Positions 1-5,683 of a stretch of 5,975 nt of DNA are shown piece by piece (the first letter of the stretch is position 1; every line of letters starts with the position of its first letter). The notes beneath the pieces are model-generated. The model did not search any database. It was not told where the DNA came from and saw nothing but the letters and a program-made list of their open reading frames with translations. Origin of the DNA: Actinobacteria bacterium UBA7398 (GTDB lineage Bacteria; Actinomycetota; Actinomycetes; Nanopelagicales; Nanopelagicaceae); contig DKNC01000036.1 of the NCBI GenBank assembly GCA_002470135.1, positions 968-6,942 of the forward strand. Reading direction: 5' to 3'. The position numbers and the translations under genes are program-made.

Positions 1-428
1 CGTGGTACCGGCATCTTGCTATATGCAAGCGGTGAAGCTGAAATGGTTTCCCAACCACCTTCATTTGCTGCAGCGATTTGGTGGTCATCCCAAGGCCGCA
101 TCGTTGAACCTTTCCGACCAGCATGGGCTAATTGGATTCCGATCTTCACATTTTGCGAGTGTGCAAAATTAATAATGGGCTTGAAAGCTTTTGCTTGTTC
201 ATCACTCCAAATTCCGGTGCAACCTACCGAGATTCGACCTTCTGGAACTACTCCGGATGCTTCAACCATAATCAATCCAGGTGCACCAGTTGCAAATGCA
301 TTTAAGTGTGCAAAGTGCCATTCGCTGATTAAGCCATCATTTGCCTTGTATTGGCACATCGGCGAAACCCAGACGCGGTTTTGGAAAGTAGTTTTCCGAA
401 GTGTTATCGGATCGAAGAGGTTTGTCAT
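1..428 (-). CDS. Old Yellow Enzyme family NADH:flavin oxidoreductase, YqjM-like (N-terminal part; runs off the left edge)
   Basis: Only the first 142 residues are visible; the 3' part lies beyond position 1. The opening residues MTNLFDPITL, then NRVWVSPMCQY (17-27), an H..FAHL stretch (38-42), GLIMVEASGVVPEGR (51-65), GIWSDEQ (72-78) and IGIQLAHAGRK (96-106) match the N-terminal half of the FMN-binding TIM barrel of the YqjM class. Cys25 and Tyr27 correspond to the redox-tuning Cys26 and Tyr28 of YqjM, and Gln99 to its flavin-contacting Gln. The HxxH substrate-binding pair would lie off the window. Family members are cytosolic FMN enzymes that reduce activated C=C bonds with NAD(P)H; the physiological substrate cannot be told. 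The ATG at 428 is supported by the family's usual N-terminus and by a -10-like TATGAT ending 6 nt before it. It lies downstream of the small membrane protein gene on the same strand, with a 74-bp gap. The opposite-strand open frame over this region is a shadow. Confidence 0.93.
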   Translation of the reverse strand, partial: MTNLFDPITLRKTTFQNRVWVSPMCQYKANDGLISEWHFAHLNAFATGAPGLIMVEASGVVPEGRISVGCTGIWSDEQAKAFKPIINFAHSQNVKIGIQLAHAGRKGSTMRPWDDHQIAAANEGGWETISASPLAYSKMPVP

Positions 429-434
429 GCCTTA

Positions 435-440
435 ATCATA
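435..440 (-). promoter_or_regulatory. Putative -10 element of the OYE gene (leaderless)
   Basis: Read on the minus strand, TATGAT is followed by TAAGGC and then the ATG at 428. A TANNNT hexamer 6 nt before a start codon places transcription initiation at or next to the A of the ATG, as in actinobacterial leaderless genes. No clear -35 is seen; a TTGTGA (460-465) lies at a long 19-nt spacing. No convincing Shine-Dalgarno sits at proper spacing. Confidence 0.55.
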
Positions 441-502
441 TTTACTTACCTCTGTTTTCTCACAATCGAGCTAAACCGCTGGCTCTAGTACTTCGATAAT
501 CT

Positions 503-916
503 CTATATTTTTGCTCTTCCGGCTTTCATCTTAATTACAACTTCCCGAGCACCTAAAAGTGTGAAGACTGCTACTGCAAATATGAAGCCATCGAATAGTG
601 ATCTTGGCACTGACCGCGCAGTTGCGAGAATGTATGCATCTGGAATGTAATGGAACAAGATTGCAATCGCACCCCACCTAAGCGAGTTCTTGAAATGTTT
701 TTCAATTAAAGCAAATACAAATTTTGAAGTAGATATTGCATAAGGAACCGCAATCAACATATCTATTGCTAAATAAACCCAAGTATTTACGCCATATTTT
801 GCAAAAGTTTTATCTACCAAGAAAGCTCTAATTACACCCCAAACTAAAACAATAGCTATCCACCATCGCTCAATGAGTTTCTTATGCTCTTCAGATTTGA
901 TCCAGGAAAGGTTCAT
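503..916 (-). CDS. Small multi-pass membrane protein of unknown function
   Basis: I do not recognise this 137-residue protein as a named family. It has a charged N-terminus (KSEEHKK, 7-13), then about four hydrophobic segments: roughly 18-34, 43-62, 81-98 and 105-123. It ends in a basic tail (KMKAGRAK). Several polar or helix-breaking residues lie within the membrane segments, such as Asp52 and Pro58 in the second and the HYIPDAY stretch (89-95) in the third. These could mark a functional core rather than a simple anchor. The net topology suggests both ends in the cytoplasm. The ATG at 916 is backed by a TAAGAT hexamer 6 nt upstream. It is transcribed divergently from the phosphatidylcholine synthase-like gene across only 41 bp, and toward the OYE gene, with which it might be partly co-transcribed. 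No enzymatic motif is visible. Confidence 0.85.
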   Translation of the reverse strand: MNLSWIKSEEHKKLIERWWIAIVLVWGVIRAFLVDKTFAKYGVNTWVYLAIDMLIAVPYAISTSKFVFALIEKHFKNSLRWGAIAILFHYIPDAYILATARSVPRSLFDGFIFAVAVFTLLGAREVVIKMKAGRAKI

Positions 917-922
917 ACAAGT

Positions 923-928
923 ATCTTA
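923..928 (-). promoter_or_regulatory. Putative -10 element of the small membrane protein gene (leaderless)
   Basis: On the minus strand, TAAGAT is followed by ACTTGT and then the ATG at 916, giving the same 6-nt spacing as the other leaderless candidates here. The hexamer lies exactly where the -35 of the opposite gene would be expected. No good -35 of its own is visible. Confidence 0.5.
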
Positions 929-945
929 AATGGAGATCCTGAGAG

Positions 946-951
946 TAAAGT
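946..951 (+). promoter_or_regulatory. Putative -10 element of the phosphatidylcholine synthase-like gene (leaderless)
   Basis: TAAAGT is followed by GACTAT and then the ATG at 958, so transcription would begin at the start codon. This supports 958 as the start. A GAGAG at 941-945 is too distant (12 nt) to be a convincing ribosome binding site. The hexamer is 17 nt from the facing -10 at 923-928. Confidence 0.5.
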
Positions 952-957
952 GACTAT

Positions 958-1692
958 ATGGCTGCTAGCAAACAAATGCGAAGTAACGTGGGAGCTGGAT
1001 ACGTACTCCATATTTTCACAGCGAGCGGAGTAGTAGCTGGGATGGTCGCACTTCAGGCAGTCATTGATGGGCGACTTCGTGATGCAATGATCTGGTTACT
1101 GATATGTCAAATAGTTGATGGCTTAGATGGTCCGTTAGCACGCAAAATTGATATTCATATAAATGCACCGCTTATCGATGGACACATACTTGATTTGGTA
1201 GTTGATTACATGACTTGTGTTGCAGTTCCAGTTGCTTTTTTAGCGCGATCTGGATTACTCCACCGAAGGTCTGAAAGCATAATTGCAACTTTAATACTGA
1301 TCACTTCAGCACTTTGGTATGCCCGGACTGATCAAGAAACTGAAGATGCTTGGTTTAATGGTTTTCCCAGTTCATGGAATCTAGTTGTGCCAACATTTTT
1401 AATTGTTGGTGCAACTCCAACGACAGTAGCGGTTGCGTCGATTGCATTAATTATTACCCAACTCACAAATTTCAAAATTCCCCATTTAGTGCGTGTTAAA
1501 GAATTCCAAAAAACGAGAATTGTCTTGGCTATACTTTATCTTGCAGATTTAACTTATTTATCCTGGAATTATAAAGAAGATGTTTCGCCTGCCATTAATA
1601 TTCAAATGGCGTACTTGCTTATATTTCCAGCGGTAATTTTTATTCTTTCTATTCGGAGAACTTGGTTTTACCAAAAGTTAGAAAACAAATGA
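958..1692 (+). CDS. pcs: Phosphatidylcholine synthase-like CDP-alcohol phosphotransferase
   Basis: This 244-residue integral membrane protein matches the family in length (rhizobial Pcs is about 240). It carries the CDP-alcohol phosphotransferase signature in the spacing reported for Pcs: DG-x2-AR-x12-G-x3-D-x3-D at 57-83 (Asp57, Gly58, Ala61, Arg62, Gly75, Asp79, Asp83). Asp57, Asp79 and Asp83 should bind the metal and the CDP moiety. Two further Pcs-like stretches are FNGFPSSWNLVV (133-144) and IPHLVRVK (174-181). About eight hydrophobic segments are present. Pcs condenses CDP-diacylglycerol with choline to give phosphatidylcholine and CMP in the cytoplasmic membrane. The family call rests on the motif spacing plus the GFPxxWN block; a related headgroup alcohol cannot be excluded. 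No choline transporter or choline-producing enzyme is visible in the window. The ATG at 958 is preferred because a TAAAGT hexamer sits 6 nt upstream. The gene overlaps the next by 4 bp. Confidence 0.85.
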   Translation: MAASKQMRSNVGAGYVLHIFTASGVVAGMVALQAVIDGRLRDAMIWLLICQIVDGLDGPLARKIDIHINAPLIDGHILDLVVDYMTCVAVPVAFLARSGLLHRRSESIIATLILITSALWYARTDQETEDAWFNGFPSSWNLVVPTFLIVGATPTTVAVASIALIITQLTNFKIPHLVRVKEFQKTRIVLAILYLADLTYLSWNYKEDVSPAINIQMAYLLIFPAVIFILSIRRTWFYQKLENK

Positions 1693-2864
1693 AGAGAGTA
1701 TTCAAACGCTTAATAAAACTCGTTACCGATCGCCATATCTGGGTTCGTCAAATTGCCATCGCAGGGCTTGCTGGCGCCGTAGCATGGCAACTCGGCGATC
1801 TCATTATTTATAAGGGCGGATTAGTTGCGGCAATTGTTTGCGTGCTAAGTATTCGCATCTCACTACATAAATCACTCCGAGAAGGATTTGGCCAAATTGT
1901 CGGTACCGCAATTGGATCTGCCGTTGCAATATTTGCAGTATCTATCTTTAGTTTTGGTTTCATCGCTGTCGGCATAACCGTAATTCTCTGCTCAGTAGTT
2001 GCTCGCGCACTTCACCTTGGCGAAGTTGCATCCGTGAACGTTCCGGTTACTGCACTAATTGTTATTGGTCCCGGTATTTCAGGTTCTACCGCAACTCATC
2101 GATTAAGTTCCACACTTCTCGGTGCTGCTATTGCAATCTTCTTCTCTTACTTTTCACATCCAAATACGCCGGTGGGTCGTGCAACTGATCAAATCACTTC
2201 AGTAAGTAAGAAGGCAGCTGAATTATTAGCAACAATGTCTGAAGGTGTTGCTGCCGGCTTCACTCAAAAAGAAGCGGGCAATTGGTTGGCAAAAGCGCGG
2301 TTATTAATTGAAGAGGTTCCATCAATCCGAGCCCAATCTGCTGAAGCACGTGGACATGCGCGCTGGTTTCCGACTGCCGAAAAAGATGAAGCTGAAGAGA
2401 TCTATATTCGCGGCATCGCACTTGAACATACTGTTGTGCAAGTGCGCACCATTGCACGAACTCTTTTTGATTCTGCCGTAAGCGGGGGAATTGCTGATTC
2501 CACTAAAAAGCAAATAGCAGTAGCGCTTTCCGCAGTTAGCTATGCTATCTCTTCAAAATATGAAACTGAAAGTGCAAGCCAAGATGATTCAAATCAAAGT
2601 GCAACTTCAGATGCGCGTGATGCCGGAGCTGCACTTGCTGAAAGTTTGATTGAAGATGCTAAAGATGCAGATCAAGAGCAGATTGTGCGTGGGCTCTCAA
2701 TGGTTGCAAATATTGATCGAATCGCGGATTCTTTAGATGAAAGTTCACCGGCGCTAAAAGATGTCAGCACTCCAGATGAGCCAGCCAATGCAAAAGTTTT
2801 AAAGATCTCACCAATTGAGCAGATGAAACGAATTTTTCGAAAAGTGCTTGGAAAATACTTCTAG
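1689..2864 (+). CDS. FUSC / aromatic acid exporter family membrane protein
   Basis: A 391-residue protein. The N-terminal half has about six hydrophobic segments (roughly 21-35, 44-54, 70-88, 90-108, 113-128, 140-156). It includes REGFGQIVGTAIGSAVA (64-80), which resembles the R-x-G-T-x-x-G core of FUSC/ArAE proteins. The C-terminal half (about 159-391) is soluble, helical and rich in Glu, Asp and Ala, as in ArAE-type proteins. Members are linked to efflux of aromatic acids or similar compounds, but many are uncharacterised; the substrate here is unknown. The ATG at 1689 overlaps the previous stop as ATGA, indicating translational coupling. An in-frame TTG at 1662 would add 9 residues, but its GGAG (1655-1658) is only 3 nt away, so I prefer 1689. 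The protein begins with MKRVFKRLIKLV and ends with a similar basic amphipathic stretch, MKRIFRKVLGKYF (379-391). Confidence 0.8.
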   Translation: MKRVFKRLIKLVTDRHIWVRQIAIAGLAGAVAWQLGDLIIYKGGLVAAIVCVLSIRISLHKSLREGFGQIVGTAIGSAVAIFAVSIFSFGFIAVGITVILCSVVARALHLGEVASVNVPVTALIVIGPGISGSTATHRLSSTLLGAAIAIFFSYFSHPNTPVGRATDQITSVSKKAAELLATMSEGVAAGFTQKEAGNWLAKARLLIEEVPSIRAQSAEARGHARWFPTAEKDEAEEIYIRGIALEHTVVQVRTIARTLFDSAVSGGIADSTKKQIAVALSAVSYAISSKYETESASQDDSNQSATSDARDAGAALAESLIEDAKDADQEQIVRGLSMVANIDRIADSLDESSPALKDVSTPDEPANAKVLKISPIEQMKRIFRKVLGKYF

Positions 2865-2883
2865 CGTAAAATTAGAGTTTTTT
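2859..2883 (+). terminator. Weak possible terminator at the convergent junction
   Basis: A 5-bp stem (TTCTA at 2859-2863 with TAGAG at 2873-2877, one G:U pair) and a 9-nt loop precede a run of six T (2878-2883). It straddles the two stop codons. The stem is short and AT-rich, so this may be chance. No better terminator exists in the 7-bp gap between the convergent genes. Confidence 0.2.
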
Positions 2884-3897
2884 AGGCCAGGTATCGCTTA
2901 ACTTGTAACCAAGCGGCCATGGATCGGTCGGATCCAAAGTGTGTTTATGAGTTCCAGTAATCCAAGCTTGGCCGGCAATCGACGGAATGATTCCGTTCTT
3001 ATCTCCAATAACGACTTCTTCTTCAATCTTGCAATGAAATTCCGAATCAATAATCGAACGGCCAATCATTAAGTCGCCGACTTTCAATACCCCTTGATGG
3101 TGAAATAACGCTAACCGCGCGGAACACCCAGTACCGGTAGGGGAGCGATCAATCTTCCCTGGTTGTATCGCTACCGCATTCTTACTAATTGCGACTCCAC
3201 TTTCGTAGAAAATTGGCTTTGCGATCTGGGTAAAAGAGAAATGTTTCCAATCTGGATTAGTTGGATGTTCAAACTTTAATTGTTGGTTAGCAGCTGCGGT
3301 AATCCGCATTCCTACTCTTGCTAAATCAAAAGCTTCATCAGGTGCAATCGCGAAGCCGAGATCATCGGAGTTAACAATTACAAAACTATCGCCGCCAAAT
3401 GCGGTATCAACTTTCAGCGTTCCCAAACCATCAACTTCAAGGTTCAAATTTAATTCTCCAACAAATGACGGCACATTCTTTACCCGTACCTGAGTAACTT
3501 TTCCATTTGAACATTGCGCAGTCACATAAACCAGACCACCAGGTGCTTCCATTACTAAAGTAGTAACCGGTTCGACCATTTTCACAATTCCAGTTTCTAA
3601 TACAACCGTTGCCACGCATATGGAATTAGAGCCCGACATCGGCGGATTATCTTCAGGTTCCATGATGATAAAAGCCACATCTGCTTTCGGATTTACTGGT
3701 GGCACCAATAAGTTCACATGACGAAATACGCCGCCACGAGGTTCGAGTAAAACAAATTTGCGCAAGCTTTCATCTTTTGCAATGAATCTCGATTGTTCCC
3801 AAATCGTCGCGCCAGGAATAGGCCCAACTCCGCCAACGATTACATCGCCAACTTCACCTTCAGCATGGATGCTTACAACCTCGATAGCTTGGTTCAT
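2872..3897 (-). CDS. Proline racemase superfamily enzyme with Ser/Cys active site (probable hydroxyproline epimerase or dehydratase)
   Basis: The 341-residue protein has the full length and motifs of the proline racemase family. The first catalytic block is PPMSGSNSICV (85-95), where Ser88 stands in the place of the usual first cysteine. The second block is DRSPTGTGCSA (250-260), with Cys258 as the second acid/base and Asp250 as a likely substrate ligand. GGDSFVIVN (168-176) is also family-typical. Classical proline racemases and 4-hydroxyproline 2-epimerases use a Cys/Cys pair, and trans-3-hydroxy-L-proline dehydratases a Cys/Thr pair. Ser/Cys members exist and have been associated with hydroxyproline substrates. 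I therefore favour a cytosolic enzyme acting on hydroxyproline or a related imino acid rather than proline racemase itself. The ATG at 3897 is preceded 6 nt upstream by a consensus TATAAT. The gene is divergent from an amino acid permease, which fits uptake plus catabolism. Exact substrate is not determinable from sequence alone. Confidence 0.88.
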   Translation of the reverse strand: MNQAIEVVSIHAEGEVGDVIVGGVGPIPGATIWEQSRFIAKDESLRKFVLLEPRGGVFRHVNLLVPPVNPKADVAFIIMEPEDNPPMSGSNSICVATVVLETGIVKMVEPVTTLVMEAPGGLVYVTAQCSNGKVTQVRVKNVPSFVGELNLNLEVDGLGTLKVDTAFGGDSFVIVNSDDLGFAIAPDEAFDLARVGMRITAAANQQLKFEHPTNPDWKHFSFTQIAKPIFYESGVAISKNAVAIQPGKIDRSPTGTGCSARLALFHHQGVLKVGDLMIGRSIIDSEFHCKIEEEVVIGDKNGIIPSIAGQAWITGTHKHTLDPTDPWPLGYKLSDTWPKKL

Positions 3898-3903
3898 GAG
3901 GCA

Positions 3904-3909
3904 ATTATA
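3904..3909 (-). promoter_or_regulatory. Consensus -10 (TATAAT) of the proline racemase-family gene, leaderless
   Basis: On the minus strand a perfect TATAAT is followed by TGCCTC and the ATG at 3897, so the transcript would start at the start codon. No Shine-Dalgarno is present between them. The region 17-18 nt further upstream (GAGCGT/TGAGCG) is a poor -35, which suggests reliance on the -10 or on an activator. Confidence 0.65.
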
Positions 3910-4040
3910 AGTAATAACTTAATCTCACGCTCACCATATATAACAAATAAATATATTTCATAACGATTTAGCGCTATTTCAGATTTTTCTTTAAAACAGG
4001 TTTACCATGTTTCTCGTTCGTTTGTTTCCGTTCAATGTTG

Positions 4041-4048
4041 AAAGGAAG
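4041..4048 (+). promoter_or_regulatory. Ribosome binding site that fixes the permease start at GTG 4055
   Basis: AAAGGAAG lies 6 nt before an in-frame GTG at 4055, an ideal Shine-Dalgarno spacing. The longer alternative, ATG at 4007, has neither a Shine-Dalgarno nor a TANNNT hexamer at the 6-nt position seen at the other genes. Confidence 0.7.
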
Positions 4049-4054
4049 TTACAA

Positions 4055-5614
4055 GTGTCTGATAAAAATCAATCAAATGCTGCCGAAGAGAGTCGTCTCG
4101 GCGCGCTTGGTTACAAGCAAGAACTTTCCCGAGTTCTAAGTAAGTTCGACAGCTTCTCAGTTGCTTTCACTTATCTATCACCAATGGTTGGTATTTACTC
4201 GTTATTTGTTCTCGGCGTAGGCGCTGGTGGACCTCGCTATATCTGGTTGATGTTAATCCCAGTAATAGGTATGTATTTTGTTGCGCTAATCTTCGGAGAA
4301 CTTGGTAGCCACTATCCAGTTTCAGGTGCGCTTTATCAATACTCGAAGTTCACGGTTAGCAAAAAATATGGTTGGTGGGTGGGTTGGTTCTACTTAATGG
4401 CCCTCCTTGTAACTGTTGCCGCAGTTGATACCGGCGTTGTTCCTTACCTATCTGCAATTCTCAACAGTTGGTTTGGCATGAGTATCGATCCATCCAAACA
4501 TTCAACAATTATGGTTATGACACTTGCACTTCTTGCTGTTCAAACTCTCTTGAACATCACAGGTGCGAAAGTTATGGGACGTATTGCAAGTTTCGGTTCC
4601 TATGTTGAAATCTTTGGCACATTTGGTATCGCAATCATCCTTGCTGCTGCCGGTTTCAACCACGGATTCGGATTCTTATTTAGCTCCGAAGGTGCTGAAA
4701 CTGTTGGTACCAATACGCTCGGAGTTAGCTTCGGTGGCAATTGGTGGACTGGTGCTGCGCTAGTTGCAGTACTTGCTCACGCATTTATCTTCTACGGCTT
4801 TGAATCTGCCGGTGACGTTGCTGAAGAAACTAAGGATGCTTCCAAACAAGTTCCTAAAGCAATGCGTCAAGCGCTGCTTGTTGGTGCTTTCACATCATTT
4901 GTTCTAGTTGCTGCGCTATTGCTCGCAACTCCAAGTGATCCAAAAGGCTATGCAACCGCAACCTCGTTTGCTGGTGGTATTCCTTACATTTTGAGCACTG
5001 CAATCAGCTCTTCTTTCTTGCGCGATATCTTGCTTCTTGCAGTTGTATTCGCATTCTTCTCATGCGGATCGTCAATTTTAGGCGCAAGCTCACGGATGCT
5101 CTTCTCATACGCTCGAGATGGCGCAGTACCTGCAGCAAAGATGGTGTCGAAAGTTTCACCTAAGTTCCACACACCAGTCAACGCTCTTCTACTCGGCGCA
5201 CTCGTGCCATTCATCTTTACTCTTTTGGTAAACATCACGCCATCAAAAGATATAAAGATCGGCTTTTTTACTTATCCAGCAAATGTATCTGCGCTGCTTT
5301 CATTGGTCTCATTCGGTGTTAGCGGTATCTATCTCGCATTCATGCTTACAGTGCTTGGCGCGTTAATCGCTCGTACTCGTGGCTGGAAAGCAGATGGACA
5401 CTTCACACTTGGCAGCAAAGGAATGATTGTTAATATCATCGCACTAGTTTATTTAGTGGTTATGTTCATCAATCTTGTTATTCCTACCGGCCTCGCGTCG
5501 CCGCGCGGTGCGCTATTCAATCTGGACTGGGTAACACTTGTTGTAATGCTAGTTATTGCCGCACTCGGTGGCATTGTCTACGCAATTGCACAACCAGGAA
5601 AGAAATCCTCATAA
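4055..5614 (+). CDS. APC family amino acid permease
   Basis: A 519-residue (from GTG) transporter with about 12 hydrophobic segments and the normal length of the amino acid-polyamine-organocation family. Family-typical features are the entry stretch GYKQELSR (19-26) leading into the first helix, the glycine-rich end of TM1 (VGAGGP, 55-60), FGELGSHYPVSGALYQY (80-96), FESAGDVAEE (249-258) in the TM6 to TM7 area, and ASSRMLFSYARDGAVP (344-359). The pattern is closest to the amino acid/choline transporter or GABA permease-type branch. It would carry an amino acid or amine across the cytoplasmic membrane, probably by cation coupling. The divergent racemase-family neighbour suggests an imino acid such as hydroxyproline or proline, but that is inference. 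GTG 4055 is chosen for its strong ribosome binding site; starting at ATG 4007 would add 16 residues. A strong hairpin terminator follows the stop by 15 nt. Confidence 0.9.
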   Translation: MSDKNQSNAAEESRLGALGYKQELSRVLSKFDSFSVAFTYLSPMVGIYSLFVLGVGAGGPRYIWLMLIPVIGMYFVALIFGELGSHYPVSGALYQYSKFTVSKKYGWWVGWFYLMALLVTVAAVDTGVVPYLSAILNSWFGMSIDPSKHSTIMVMTLALLAVQTLLNITGAKVMGRIASFGSYVEIFGTFGIAIILAAAGFNHGFGFLFSSEGAETVGTNTLGVSFGGNWWTGAALVAVLAHAFIFYGFESAGDVAEETKDASKQVPKAMRQALLVGAFTSFVLVAALLLATPSDPKGYATATSFAGGIPYILSTAISSSFLRDILLLAVVFAFFSCGSSILGASSRMLFSYARDGAVPAAKMVSKVSPKFHTPVNALLLGALVPFIFTLLVNITPSKDIKIGFFTYPANVSALLSLVSFGVSGIYLAFMLTVLGALIARTRGWKADGHFTLGSKGMIVNIIALVYLVVMFINLVIPTGLASPRGALFNLDWVTLVVMLVIAALGGIVYAIAQPGKKSS

Positions 5615-5629
5615 GTAAATAATTAAAAC

Positions 5630-5681
5630 AAAAGTGCCTACTTTCTAGTTAATTTGACTGGAAGGTAGGCGCTTTTTAATT
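5630..5681. terminator. Strong intrinsic terminator, probably bidirectional
   Basis: A 20-bp stem pairs 5630-5649 with 5657-5676, with three G:U pairs and no bulge on the plus-strand RNA, around a 7-nt loop (TAATTTG). Its closing A:U pairs supply a T-run (5673-5677), followed by AATT. Read on the minus strand, the hairpin is followed by a T-rich tract (TTTTGTTTTAATT), though the three wobbles become A:C mismatches there. It would end the permease transcript and also that of the DJ-1/PfpI gene, whose stop is at 5684-5686. Confidence 0.85.
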
Positions 5682-5683
5682 CG

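Larger units (their letters stand above)
3898..4054. promoter_or_regulatory. AT-rich divergent control region between the racemase-family and permease genes
   Basis: This 157-bp stretch holds the TATAAT for the minus-strand gene at one end and the permease leader with its ribosome binding site at the other. Between them is a very AT-rich core with a 10-bp palindrome, AAATATATTT (3949-3958). Plus-strand -10 candidates for the permease are TATATT (3952-3957) and TACCAT (4003-4008). Neither has a good -35, so I cannot choose. A regulator binding in the core could affect both genes, but no operator is identified. Confidence 0.4.

Noticed and set aside
16..435. Plus-strand open frame of 139 codons
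   Set aside because: It is antisense to the OYE coding sequence, whose translation matches the YqjM motifs closely; the plus frame has no recognisable family features.
466..485. GAGC/GCTC hairpin between the small membrane protein and OYE genes as a terminator
   Set aside because: The stem is only 4 bp and no T-run follows on the minus strand.
2260..2513. Two short minus-strand open frames inside the FUSC-type gene
   Set aside because: They overlap a well-supported longer gene and show no start signal or recognisable motif.
3437..3619. Second minus-strand frame inside the racemase-family gene
   Set aside because: Out-of-frame shadow of a gene with intact catalytic motifs.
3949..3958. Palindrome AAATATATTT as a specific regulator operator
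   Set aside because: A 10-bp all-A/T palindrome is easily produced by chance in this AT-rich interval and matches no operator I can name; kept only as part of the control region.
4563..5238. Short plus- and minus-strand frames inside the permease gene
   Set aside because: Shadows of the permease; no start signals, low-complexity translations.
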